Below, piece by piece: positions 1-8,303 of a stretch of 64,000 nucleotides of DNA. The notes beneath the pieces are model-generated. The model worked only from the letters and a program-made list of their open reading frames with translations. It was not told the origin of the DNA and did not search any database. Position 1 is the first letter of the stretch. Every line of letters begins with the position of its first letter. Made by a program: the position numbers and the translations under genes. Origin of the DNA: Lewinella sp050633125 (GTDB lineage Bacteria; Bacteroidota; Bacteroidia; Chitinophagales; Saprospiraceae); contig NZ_JBOEFX010000079.1 in NCBI RefSeq assembly GCF_050633125.1, positions 1 to 64,000 on the forward strand, given 5' to 3'.

Positions 1-3000
1 GTAGCCGTAATGTTGTCGATTGTGGGTGGTGTTCCAGCATCCATTATCGTCACCATTGATTGGCAGGTACAACCACTTACGTCGGTTGCTACAATCGTGT
101 AGGTACCAGCAGACAAACCAGTAAAGACACCTGTCCCCTGGGGTGTTCCACCATCCAAGGTATAAGTATATGATGTTCCGCCCGAAGCAGAAACTTCAAG
201 GCTTCCCATACCATTACCGCAAGTTTCATCGGTTTGATTCACAACGGTACAAGTAATACCCATTACTTCAAAAGTGATAGAGGTATCGTCTTGCACATTC
301 CCACAATTATCTTCAATACCGTTGCAACCACTGCCTACTTGTAAGGTATAAGTACCGTCTTGAAGCATTGCGTCGGCGAGCGTAAAAGTGAAGTTTTGCT
401 CAAAAGGATCTCCAGAACCACAACCAGAGCCATTGGTTACATCTGTCAAAGCATGAGTGGTGTTATCCGGGAAAACTACCGTAAAATCACAGGGAGCAAA
501 GGTGCTACAATCAACAGGTTCAGAAAACTCTACATCAAGAGTAGTGGCACCGCAAGTTACGGGATCAGTAACGCTAGTAAATGTGGGAGGCGTAACGTCA
601 GGAGATGAGCCTATATCTATAGTAAAACCATCATTAGAGGAGCTAAAGTTACTGACCAGAATTACTAATGTTTGTCCGGCAGTTACGGGAATAGTACCAT
701 TCAGCAAAAGCCCATCGGCACCCTGAGAATTAAGTCCAGGGGCAGGGCCTGCTCCGGTGGCACCCGGAGAAATAGCGTAGTTACAACTCAACTCAGGGCT
801 CGCTCCGCTACTAATACCTGAACAACCTCCGTTAGTAATATCAAAAACCGCAAAATCGTAGTCATCCAAACCATTTTCTGGCGTAATCAGGAAGTTGAAA
901 TTGCCATCTTGATCGATAGTAATCACAAACCACACACTGTTTAGCTCATTATCGAGCAGGCAATTACCCGCAGGAGACTCATTATTTACATTACCATCCC
1001 CCAAGAATCCATCATCGTAGAAGTAAGTTCCATCACAAACGGGAATAGCACCAATACAGTCCTGCACGGGTTGGGGAGGATCACAAGCCACGATATCCAG
1101 ATCAAAACCATTACAACTTGCACTATAAACACCAGTGCCACCGGCATTGACAAAATCAATGGCGGAAAATACAATATAGTAGGTCTGTCCGGCTACCAAT
1201 TCCGTAATGACATTATCTGGAACACCATTTTCTGAACTTGCAAAACCAACACAACTGGGGTTACTATCCGGACAGTCATCATAAATAAACACACCAGAAT
1301 CCGCATCCGGGTCGGTTGGATTAGAAAATTGAAAATTATGGCAACCGGAGGAAGAGGGAGTGAAAGTCATGACAAAATCTTCTCCATCCAAGTAGACATC
1401 AGCGCCGCCACTACAATTCGTGGCCATCGATTGGTCATAATCATTGCCCGCACCACAGCTCGTCAAGCCCGAATAACTTCCTAAAGAAGGAAGATCGAGG
1501 GCATTGCTACACGTTTCACCCACCGGACAGTTGGAGCTTCCGGCGTTGATGGTGAGTTCAAACTCTGTACAACTAGGTAAATTTAAGGGGGTTTCAATGG
1601 CCGAAACAATGATGTAGTAAGTCTGCCCTCCTACCAAAGGCGCTGTTCCCATAGGGAAGCCATTGTTTTGTGTTTCTTGTATGAGGCAGCTTACTCCAAA
1701 AGCGGTGGGGCAATCTTCCAAAACGAATAACCCTACATCCGCTGCTGGGTTAGAATTCCCTGTACCACTGACAATAAAATCGTAGCAATCATCCGAAGGT
1801 GCCGTGAATTCCATGACAAAATCCTCTCCATTCATATAAATATTCATACAACCATCCGTATCGTCATAATCGTTTCCTGCACCACAGGCATCATACGGAC
1901 CGTTGAAACCCGTACTGACGATAGCAGGGTTGCCACAATTAGCTCCTGGAGGGCAGTTTGATCCTCCAGAACTGATATCTAAGTCAAAGATGGTAGTACT
2001 CGGCGTTGGTCCGAAAATAATATCATCTTCAATCGCACCAACGACGATATAGTACGTCTCGCCAGACTGGAGGTAAGCGTCCGTCATTGGGAAACCATTA
2101 TCCACTTCATCGAATGCCAAACAATTGGCTCCGATAACATCAGGACAATCATCCAAGATAAATAGACCTAAGTCTGCGGCAGCATTGAACCCGGCTGCGC
2201 TACTGGTTGTAAAGGAATAACAATCCGTACTGCCAGGCACAAAGGTCATCACAAAATCATTTCCGCCCAGATAATCACCACCACAGGCATCGGTGTCTTC
2301 GTAATCATCCCCTGAGCCAGCCATATCTATGGGGCCGTTACTGCCCTGACTTACACTAAATGGATTAGCACAGTTAGCCCCCGCAGGGCAGGGAACTGAA
2401 CTCACCAAAACATCAAAATCGGAGCAAGCATCCGTGGCAACTACTAAGGTATAAGTACCCGCAGTTAAATTAGCTGTTACCGTCGGTGTTCCGCCAACTA
2501 CTTCGTCTTGAGCAATACACGTTGCGCCGGCATCCGGGCAACCATCCAAAACGAATGCACCAAAATTAGCTGCCGCATTAGAAGCATTTGAAACTTCAAT
2601 ATCATAGCAACCATCCGAGGGCACGGTGAATTCCATCACGATATCGTCACCATTCATAAACAGACTCCCACAAGCATCGTTATCATCGTAGTTGTCACCC
2701 ATTGCGCAGGTTGATAAAGAGGAAGTACTCCCTAGCGTTAAAGTGACCGGTGCGTTGCAATCTTCTCCATCTTCTGTACATTCCATGATGTCAAAATCAA
2801 AGGGAGAAAACGACGGAGAATCCCAAGTGGATACAGTAATATAATAAGTCGTTCCAGCATCAAGATAAACGTTGGTCTGTAGGCTGTTGCCAGCTCCACT
2901 TTCTGCGTAAGCATCACAGTTGGAGGGTGGGCAAGTAGTAGATACGAACAGCCCTAAATAGGAATCTCCGTTGCTTAAACTCAGATCATAACACCCTGTA

Positions 3001-4028
3001 TTAGAGGGCGTAAATTCCATGACATAATCTTCTCCACTAATATAGTCGTCATCCACATCGCAACCAGGTGCCATGCCATAATCATTCCCAAAGCCTTCCG
3101 TGCTATTGGATTGTGAAAAAGGAACGGAGGCAATGACAAAAGGAGAGCCACAGTCAGTACCATCAGGGCAAAGGTTCATATCCACATCGAAGCCAGTACA
3201 ATCAGGAAGTGGAAAAGTAGAAATGACCATAAAATAACTAGCGCCATCCATTAAGTTGACTTGCAGAGAAGGATCAGCAGCAGCAGAACCAGCAAAACCA
3301 ATGCAGGAGCCACCAGCATCCGGGCAACCATCCAAAATTTGGATTCCGGTATAGGTAGAAGAGTTTGTTACATCAATGGTATAACAGCCACCACTGCCTC
3401 CTGGGACAGTAAAAGAAATGACAAAATCTTCTCCGCTCAAATAGTTATCATCACCACAATTGGAAGTGGTATAAGAATTCCCAAAACCACAAGTAGTTAA
3501 ACCTGATTCTGAAATTGGAAACGCAGCAGTATAAGGATTAAGACAATCCGCTCCTACGGGAGAACATGCAGCCGAGGCCATAATTGTCAAATCTGCCATT
3601 GGTTCAGTAATACCGCCCTGACAAGGCCCATTGATTAACGTTTGTTGCGAAACAACGACTTGAACATACCCCCCAGAAGCATAAGCAGCAGGAGCTGTCC
3701 AAACCAAGGTTTCGTGGTTGCCACAAGTATTGGCATCGGCGAAATCTGTTGCAATACCCGTAATGATCATTCCTGCATCATCTAACACTGAAATCTCACT
3801 ATCTCCTAGAGGTGTTCCACAAGTAGAGAATGTATAAGTGTTGCCAGCACATACGTAAACCAGAGCGTAATCTCCAGCAGTCATTCCGGGAACCGAAGCA
3901 TTCAGGTTTCCCGGATTGCCAAAGACAATCGTAGACCCTGATTGTGCCCCACCTAATCCTGTACATGGTTGAGAAAATAGAGCTGTAGAAAGGCCAATAA
4001 AAGCGATTAAAGCTAGAAACCTTTTCAT
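1..4028 (-). CDS. giant secreted Cys-rich repeat protein with SprB repeat (N-terminal part, runs off left edge)
   Basis: An open frame of 1,342 codons runs from an ATG at 4028 to the left edge with no stop. Residues 1-20 (MKRFLALIAFIGLSTALFSQ) are a clear signal peptide. After a beta-rich N-terminal domain come six tandem modules of about 130-150 residues, starting near residues 160, 291, 423, 551, 696 and 838. Each begins with a Cys-x-x-P/A-like segment and contains a GNDYDD-type motif, a GEDFVMEFT-type strand, CYD, a DDCP motif and a TYYIVVS-type strand. A divergent seventh module begins near 990, an Ig-like segment near 1140, and a SprB-type repeat near 1260 (DETCGNGMGSLEVSASGGTS). The architecture suggests a T9SS-exported surface protein, but the C-terminal sorting domain that would prove it lies outside the window. 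Substrate or adhesion target is unknown. The gene ends its own transcription unit and converges with nothing visible. Confidence 0.85.
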   Translation of the reverse strand, partial: MKRFLALIAFIGLSTALFSQPCTGLGGAQSGSTIVFGNPGNLNASVPGMTAGDYALVYVCAGNTYTFSTCGTPLGDSEISVLDDAGMIITGIATDFADANTCGNHETLVWTAPAAYASGGYVQVVVSQQTLINGPCQGGITEPMADLTIMASAACSPVGADCLNPYTAAFPISESGLTTCGFGNSYTTSNCGDDNYLSGEDFVISFTVPGGSGGCYTIDVTNSSTYTGIQILDGCPDAGGSCIGFAGSAAADPSLQVNLMDGASYFMVISTFPLPDCTGFDVDMNLCPDGTDCGSPFVIASVPFSQSNSTEGFGNDYGMAPGCDVDDDYISGEDYVMEFTPSNTGCYDLSLSNGDSYLGLFVSTTCPPSNCDAYAESGAGNSLQTNVYLDAGTTYYITVSTWDSPSFSPFDFDIMECTEDGEDCNAPVTLTLGSTSSLSTCAMGDNYDDNDACGSLFMNGDDIVMEFTVPSDGCYDIEVSNASNAAANFGAFVLDGCPDAGATCIAQDEVVGGTPTVTANLTAGTYTLVVATDACSDFDVLVSSVPCPAGANCANPFSVSQGSNGPIDMAGSGDDYEDTDACGGDYLGGNDFVMTFVPGSTDCYSFTTSSAAGFNAAADLGLFILDDCPDVIGANCLAFDEVDNGFPMTDAYLQSGETYYIVVGAIEDDIIFGPTPSTTIFDLDISSGGSNCPPGANCGNPAIVSTGFNGPYDACGAGNDYDDTDGCMNIYMNGEDFVMEFTAPSDDCYDFIVSGTGNSNPAADVGLFVLEDCPTAFGVSCLIQETQNNGFPMGTAPLVGGQTYYIIVSAIETPLNLPSCTEFELTINAGSSNCPVGETCSNALDLPSLGSYSGLTSCGAGNDYDQSMATNCSGGADVYLDGEDFVMTFTPSSSGCHNFQFSNPTDPDADSGVFIYDDCPDSNPSCVGFASSENGVPDNVITELVAGQTYYIVFSAIDFVNAGGTGVYSASCNGFDLDIVACDPPQPVQDCIGAIPVCDGTYFYDDGFLGDGNVNNESPAGNCLLDNELNSVWFVITIDQDGNFNFLITPENGLDDYDFAVFDITNGGCSGISSGASPELSCNYAISPGATGAGPAPGLNSQGADGLLLNGTIPVTAGQTLVILVSNFSSSNDGFTIDIGSSPDVTPPTFTSVTDPVTCGATTLDVEFSEPVDCSTFAPCDFTVVFPDNTTHALTDVTNGSGCGSGDPFEQNFTFTLADAMLQDGTYTLQVGSGCNGIEDNCGNVQDDTSITFEVMGITCTVVNQTDETCGNGMGSLEVSASGGTSYTYTLDGGTPQGTGVFTGLSAGTYTIVATDVSGCTCQSMVTIMDAGTPPTIDNITA

Positions 4029-4317
4029 TGTAGTTGTTTTTCGTCTTAAAAATTAGTCTTGCGAGTGTGTTGAGTAAGCTTATTACTCCTCGTATATTCG
4101 ACGTTTTATACTACAACCGAAGCCTCATCTAATATTGAGAGATGTATGGGGAAAAAAGATTGGTGGGGTAAAATGCTGTTTAAAGACGCTATCCTAGCAT
4201 TCCTTAAAGCAGCCAACGATTTTATCAAGTGAAAGACAAATCTACAGGGCATACGCCCCTAAAGCGGAAAATTATATTTACAGGATATCCTCAATGAGGT
4301 ATTATGCAAAACAAAGT

Positions 4318-5202
4318 CTAATCAATATATCTTTTTACTAAATCCTGGTAAGCATCAATCCGGCGATCCCTGAAATAAGGCCAAATACGGCGCACATCCT
4401 CCGTTCGTTGGCGGTCGATAGTAATCACTTCATTAACTTCTTCGCTTGCTGGAGCCGTGTAGAGGAGTTCACCTTGTGGTCCAGCCACAAAGCTTTGCCC
4501 CCAGAACTGTATACCATTGGTTTGCCCCGATGGATCAGGCTCAAAGCCTGTGCGATTGACCGCAACTACGGGCAGCCCATTAGCAATTGCATGCCCACGC
4601 TGAATAGTTTGCCATGCCTCGAATTGACGCTGCTGTTCTGCTGGTTCATCCGTACTTTCGTACCCGATAGCAGTAGGATAAATAAGAAGTTCTGCCCCTG
4701 CCAGGGCCATTAGGCGAGCGGCTTCAGGATACCATTGATCCCAACAGACCAGTAACCCCAAGCGACCGACCGACGTATCGATCGGTTCAAACCCCAGATC
4801 ACCAGGCGTAAAGTAAAACTTCTCATAATAAGCAGGATCGTCGGGAATGTGCATTTTGCGATAAATGCCAGCAATACTACCATCCTTTTCCAGCACCACC
4901 GCAGTATTATGATAAAGGCCTGGTGCCCTTTTCTCAAAGAGTGATAAAACAAGCACAATTCCTAATTCCTTGGCAAGTGCTCCAAAAGTATCCGTGCTTG
5001 GGCCAGGAATTGTCTCTCCCTGATCAAAGACGACTGTCTCTTCTGTTTGGCAAAAATACAGGCCACAATGGAGTTCTTGAAGTACGACTAATTCTGCGCC
5101 CTGGGCCACACATTGGCGTACCCCAGCTTCACTTTTTGCAACATTAGCCGCACGATCATCCGTGTTCGCTTGTTGAACAATACCTACCTTAAGTGTTGAC
5201 AT
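4318..5202 (-). CDS. aguB: carbon-nitrogen hydrolase, N-carbamoylputrescine amidase type
   Basis: Nitrilase-superfamily amidohydrolase of 294 residues, the usual length for AguB, which hydrolyses N-carbamoylputrescine to putrescine, CO2 and ammonia in the cytoplasm. The catalytic triad is visible: Glu43 (VLQELHCGLYF), Lys116 (YRKMHIPDD) and Cys153 (LLVCWDQWYPE). The segments HIPDDPAYYEKFYFTPGD and CWDQWYPEAARLMALAGA are typical of the AguB branch. The frame extends upstream to an ATG at 5244, but a TAnnTTTG promoter box sits at 5228-5235, so the longer start would lie before the promoter; the ATG at 5202 is preferred and matches where family members begin. No agmatine deiminase (AguA) gene adjoins it, so the exact carbamoyl substrate remains an inference. 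Confidence 0.88.
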   Translation of the reverse strand: MSTLKVGIVQQANTDDRAANVAKSEAGVRQCVAQGAELVVLQELHCGLYFCQTEETVVFDQGETIPGPSTDTFGALAKELGIVLVLSLFEKRAPGLYHNTAVVLEKDGSIAGIYRKMHIPDDPAYYEKFYFTPGDLGFEPIDTSVGRLGLLVCWDQWYPEAARLMALAGAELLIYPTAIGYESTDEPAEQQRQFEAWQTIQRGHAIANGLPVVAVNRTGFEPDPSGQTNGIQFWGQSFVAGPQGELLYTAPASEEVNEVITIDRQRTEDVRRIWPYFRDRRIDAYQDLVKRYID

Positions 5203-5227
5203 GATTTTATGTATTGCTTTTGCCTCG

Positions 5228-5235
5228 CAAAGGTA
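5228..5235 (-). promoter_or_regulatory. Bacteroidota -7 promoter box for aguB
   Basis: Minus-strand TACCTTTG is an exact match to the Bacteroidota sigma-A consensus TAnnTTTG. It lies 25 bases upstream of the preferred aguB ATG at 5202. No clear -33 TTG is seen at the usual spacing. It helps to reject the longer start at 5244. Confidence 0.5.
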
Positions 5236-5244
5236 CAAAAACAA

Positions 5245-5276
5245 TTACGGCTTCTTCCGGGCGGAAGAAGCCGTAA
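5245..5276 (-). terminator. perfect 14-bp hairpin followed by T-rich tract, between trpS and aguB
   Basis: Arms TTACGGCTTCTTCC (5245-5258) and GGAAGAAGCCGTAA (5263-5276) are perfect complements around a four-base GGGC loop. Read on the minus strand the hairpin is followed by TTGTTTTTG, so it should stop transcripts coming from trpS. It lies about 10 bases upstream of the aguB promoter box, cleanly insulating the two genes. Confidence 0.6.
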
Positions 5277-5534
5277 ATAAACATTGAGAGAGAAATTCGA
5301 ACGCTAAATTTACTGGAGTTTAGTTGGTGACTTAGTCACCTAAAAGTGGTTCGAGATTTCTATTAATACATCATCTGCTACAAATGTAGGGAGATATAAG
5401 GATGTTTAAAACCCCATAAATGGGGGGTATGCCAATGTAAGGGTTGGAAAAGTGTAAGCGTGTAAACGGTGGTACATTACCAGAGAGACCGTTTATTGCA
5501 CCTTGCCTTACGCTAAAAACCTTTTCACCACAAA

Positions 5535-6536
5535 TCAAAACCTCACATTAGCCAATCCCACCAAGTCTTTCACCTCTTTGACCGTTTGTTGTGCACGCTT
5601 GCGAATTTCGGTGCTACTGGCCTTGATTTGGTTTTTTACCGCTTTTTTATCGGCCTGCAGCTCGGCTTTTCGTTCACGTATTGGGGTGCTGATAGCGACC
5701 AGGGCCTCCCCTACTGCCTCCTTTAGATCGACGTATTTCAGAGCTCCAGCAGCATAATCAGTTTGCAAGCTGTTATAGGCCTCTATATTATCAGCAGCCT
5801 TTAGCAGGCTAAAAAGATTCTCTACACCTGGGCTCATCGTTCCTGCGGGAGTGTCTCCGGTATCAGTTACCGCAGAGCGGATTTGCTTTCGAATCCGTGC
5901 AGGGTCGGCAAAGAGGTCGATATTGTGTTTATCCCCTTTGCTCGCGCTCATTTTCATCGTAGGATCAGCAGTAGACATCACCTTGGGAATCTCTGTGTAC
6001 AGTGGTTCAGGAAGTTCAAAGTACTCCTTACCGATAATGTTATTGAAACGCTGAGCAATGTTGCGAGTAAGTTCCAGATGTTGTTCCTGATCTTTGCCAA
6101 CAGGTACCTTGGTTGCCCGATAAATGAGGATATCTGCGGCTTGCAAAACAGGATAAGTATACAAACCTACACTAATAAACCCTTCTGACTTATCGGCACT
6201 TTGGGAGCTTTTGTCCTTAAACTGCGTCATGCGGGTCAATTGCCCATAGCTTGAAAAACAATTCAAAACCCAGTTCAATTCGGTATGCTCTGGGACCATG
6301 GATTGAATAAAAAGATTCTCGGGTTTAATCCCGATAGCCAACAGGTTAAAAATGAGTTCCCAGCTATTTTGGCGTAATTTCTGGGGCTGGAAAGGCATGG
6401 TCATTGCGTGATAGTCCACCACACAATAAAGGCAATCATGTTTCTCTTGTAATCGCATCCAGTTTTGGATAGCTCCAAAATAACGGCCAAAATGAAGATT
6501 ACCCGTGGGCTGGATACCCGATAAAATCGTGCTCAT
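5535..6536 (-). CDS. trpS: tryptophanyl-tRNA synthetase
   Basis: Class Ic aminoacyl-tRNA synthetase of 333 residues that charges tRNA(Trp) with tryptophan. The HIGH-type signature is HFGR at residues 15-18 (QPTGNLHFGRY) and the KMSKS-type loop is KMSAS at 195-199, a variant common in TrpS. The core motif around GKDQEQHLELTRNI (148-160) is the tRNA-synthetase ATP/Trp pocket region. Length and both signatures match bacterial TrpS throughout. The start codon at 6536 sits directly before the conserved MSTILSGIQPTG; a 7-of-8 match to the TAnnTTTG box (AATCTTTG) lies at 6550-6557 but rather close to the ATG. It appears to be its own unit, ended by the hairpin at 5245-5276. Confidence 0.97.
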   Translation of the reverse strand: MSTILSGIQPTGNLHFGRYFGAIQNWMRLQEKHDCLYCVVDYHAMTMPFQPQKLRQNSWELIFNLLAIGIKPENLFIQSMVPEHTELNWVLNCFSSYGQLTRMTQFKDKSSQSADKSEGFISVGLYTYPVLQAADILIYRATKVPVGKDQEQHLELTRNIAQRFNNIIGKEYFELPEPLYTEIPKVMSTADPTMKMSASKGDKHNIDLFADPARIRKQIRSAVTDTGDTPAGTMSPGVENLFSLLKAADNIEAYNSLQTDYAAGALKYVDLKEAVGEALVAISTPIRERKAELQADKKAVKNQIKASSTEIRKRAQQTVKEVKDLVGLANVRF

Positions 6537-6597
6537 AATTAGCGTAGTACAAAGATTAAGACCCTAACAGTATTGAGGCGTGTTAACTCAAAAGATG

Positions 6598-6981
6598 CTA
6601 CTTCATCGCAGCCAGTAATGAGATCTCAATATTTACAAATTTAGGCAAGTTGGTGACCTCTACCAATTCACGAGCAGGAGCCGTGTCCTCATTGAAATAA
6701 GTAGCATAAACAGCATTGATACGGCTGTAGTTATTCATATCCCCTACAAAAACAGAGCATTTAAGTACATCTTCAAATGTCAGACCTGCCTCTTTCAAAA
6801 TAGCTTGCAGGTTTTTCATCACTTGATGGGTTTCTTCCTCAATAGTTCGGGTAAGCAATTCTCCGCTAGCAGGCTCAATCGCAATTTGACCGGAAACATA
6901 AAGCGTACCATTGTGGGCAGTAGCTTGATTATAAGGGCCTACCGGAGAGGGAGCGTTGGTGGTATTGATAATCGTTTTCAT
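6598..6981 (-). CDS. ridA: RidA family enamine/imine deaminase
   Basis: A 127-residue YjgF/YER057c/UK114 protein. RidA hydrolyses reactive 2-aminoacrylate and related enamines/imines made by PLP enzymes to the 2-oxoacid and ammonia, acting as a cytoplasmic trimer. Diagnostic segments are SPVGPYNQA (12-20), VSGQIA (29-34), Arg104 in APARELVEV, which binds the substrate carboxylate, and Glu119 in NIEIS. Both key residues are present, placing it in the true RidA group and not the Rid1-7 paralogues without deaminase activity. It lies 60 bp before trpS on the same strand and 148 bp after rpmF; a hairpin at 7025-7057 separates it from rpmF. Confidence 0.95.
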   Translation of the reverse strand: MKTIINTTNAPSPVGPYNQATAHNGTLYVSGQIAIEPASGELLTRTIEEETHQVMKNLQAILKEAGLTFEDVLKCSVFVGDMNNYSRINAVYATYFNEDTAPARELVEVTNLPKFVNIEISLLAAMK

Positions 6982-7024
6982 AAAATTTTATATTTTATTA
7001 AGCTGGTATTAGTTAGACGACTAA

Positions 7025-7057
7025 AGCTCCTAACCTGAACAATGACAGGTAGGAGCT
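7025..7057 (-). terminator. hairpin downstream of rpmF
   Basis: AGCTCCTAACCTG (7025-7037) pairs with CAGGTAGGAGCT (7046-7057) with a single bulged A, leaving an 8-base loop. On the minus strand it lies 73 bases after the rpmF stop and is followed only by TTTAG, so the terminator is weak or structural. The stem is long and well matched. Confidence 0.4.
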
Positions 7058-7129
7058 CTAAATATTTTACACGAAACAGCGATGCATTGCTTTGCAAAAC
7101 AGTACACTGCCTCGATGGCAGCACCGCCT

Positions 7130-7324
7130 TTAATCGAGTTCTGGGGCCTTAATTAAAACCTTACCGCGGTAATAAGTATTACCCTCAGCATCAGAATAAG
7201 ACCGGTGACGTAGGTGGCTTTCACCAGTAACTTTACATGTAGCTACGTGAGGTACGTCAGCTTTGTAATGAGTACGACGCTTGCGCTTGCGCTGCTTGGA
7301 AATTCTACTTTTAGGATGTGCCAT
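7130..7324 (-). CDS. rpmF: 50S ribosomal protein L32
   Basis: A 64-residue ribosomal protein of the large subunit. The N-terminus MAHPKSRISKQRKRKRR is the strongly basic rRNA-contacting tail typical of Bacteroidota L32. The centre TCKVTGESHLRHR keeps only one cysteine, so this is the zinc-free form. It follows yceD by 80 bp on the same strand, the widely conserved yceD-rpmF arrangement, and is probably co-transcribed with it. Confidence 0.98.
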   Translation of the reverse strand: MAHPKSRISKQRKRKRRTHYKADVPHVATCKVTGESHLRHRSYSDAEGNTYYRGKVLIKAPELD

Positions 7325-7404
7325 TTCTCTTGTTTTTATCGGCTTTGCCCAAACTCGTCGGGCAACTTCTTATATGGTTCAGTAATAAAGACGGATAAGA
7401 GTTT

Positions 7405-7938
7405 TTACTCTTTATTCCAGTCCTTGAAAGCATCCCTAAATGGGTTGCTTGGGTTTTCTTCCGCTTCATCATTTCCTGTACCTTCCAAACGATCTAACGT
7501 ATCAAAGTCACAGGGAGGATTTTCATCCTCTTCACAGGCGTATACTTGGATGATAGGCAAGCCCAACAGCACATACTCGTAAGCATATTGCGCCAAACTC
7601 CATTTAGATGTCTCTAATGGAATATAGACCACGTCTTCATCATCTACTGTATCTTCGGCTTCTCCATATTTTACCAACAATCGGTTTTCACCAGTTATTG
7701 GCAAGTTTATCGGAACCAGACAACGATCACAAGTAGACTTGACCCATCCTGTAAAAGAAAAGTCAAATACCAGCAAGCGAGGCCGTTTATCCATGGTCAC
7801 CTTTAGTTCAACTTTGCCTTCTTCAACAGGACAATCCGGGAAAGCCCGAAAAAAATCACCATCAATCAGAAAGTCAAACTTGTGTAAGCCATCACCTAAA
7901 CCTTTGAGCGGGAGAATGTACGGTTGGAGCGAATCCAT
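7405..7938 (-). CDS. yceD: YceD family protein (DUF177), 23S rRNA accumulation protein
   Basis: A 177-residue DUF177/YceD protein. In E. coli and plants the family is needed for normal 23S rRNA accumulation, acting in ribosome assembly in the cytoplasm. Visible family features are the acidic composition, the STCDRCLVPINLP segment with its CxxC pair near residues 70-73, the AYEYVLLGLPI helix and the C-terminal acidic tail with ENPSNPFRDAFKDW. It is directly upstream of rpmF as in most bacteria. A TAnnTTTG box lies 65 bases before the ATG. Function is assigned from the family and gene order. Confidence 0.92.
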   Translation of the reverse strand: MDSLQPYILPLKGLGDGLHKFDFLIDGDFFRAFPDCPVEEGKVELKVTMDKRPRLLVFDFSFTGWVKSTCDRCLVPINLPITGENRLLVKYGEAEDTVDDEDVVYIPLETSKWSLAQYAYEYVLLGLPIIQVYACEEDENPPCDFDTLDRLEGTGNDEAEENPSNPFRDAFKDWNKE

Positions 7939-8303
7939 AGCCCTGTCTACTTTTAGACCTTAAGACACCCGCGCATCTCAAAGCTGTATTTTTAAAGCGG
8001 CTGCAAAGATAAGGCTTTAGATTATATTTTTGTGTCTTTCTAACAAAAAAATATTATCAACGTAAAGTTCGTCGTCATTTGTGTTAATTAAAGTTCTATT
8101 AATGCAGAATTCCACTGAACAAATCATTTAGTTCTTTAATTTTACGACTTTGTACTACTACTCTATTCCGGTTTACTACTCAAACTCATAAAACCCCGAG
8201 CTTACTTGGGATTTATAAAGCGACCGTCTCTACACCGTTGCCGTGCCAATAAGGGAATCCCTCAGGAAGCCCTCTTGTTACAAACCGCTAAAATGCTGAT
8301 TGC
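7939..8303. other. divergent intergenic region between yceD and the giant SprB-repeat gene
   Basis: A 365-bp AT-rich divergent region. It carries the yceD promoter box at 8004-8011. On the plus strand, only partial promoter matches (for example ACGACTTTG near 8146) were seen before the 8304 gene. No ORF, tRNA or strong inverted repeat was found. Confidence 0.5.
8004..8011 (-). promoter_or_regulatory. Bacteroidota -7 promoter box for yceD-rpmF
   Basis: Minus-strand TATCTTTG matches TAnnTTTG exactly, 65 bases upstream of the yceD start. A T-rich tract lies further upstream, but no TTG at the canonical distance was found. Confidence 0.45.

Larger units (their letters stand above)
5203..5534. 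other. aguB-trpS intergenic region with a branched inverted-repeat structure
   Basis: This 332-bp gap holds the aguB promoter box and the terminator hairpin reported separately. It also holds a three-way-junction-like arrangement at 5292-5360. The outer arms GAAATTCGAAC (5292-5302) and GTTCGAGATTTC (5349-5360) pair with one bulge. They enclose a weak hairpin CTAAA/TTTAG (5304-5323) and a perfect one, GGTGAC-TTA-GTCACC (5326-5340). Position 5361-5534 shows nothing recognisable. No ORF with a good start was found. Confidence 0.5.

Noticed and set aside
4408..4713. ORFs on the plus strand over aguB
   Set aside because: They are shadows of a clear gene with an intact catalytic triad on the other strand.
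5292..5360. A tRNA or known riboswitch upstream of aguB
   Set aside because: The three-way fold lacks tRNA loop signatures and an acceptor end, and no known riboswitch core was recognised.
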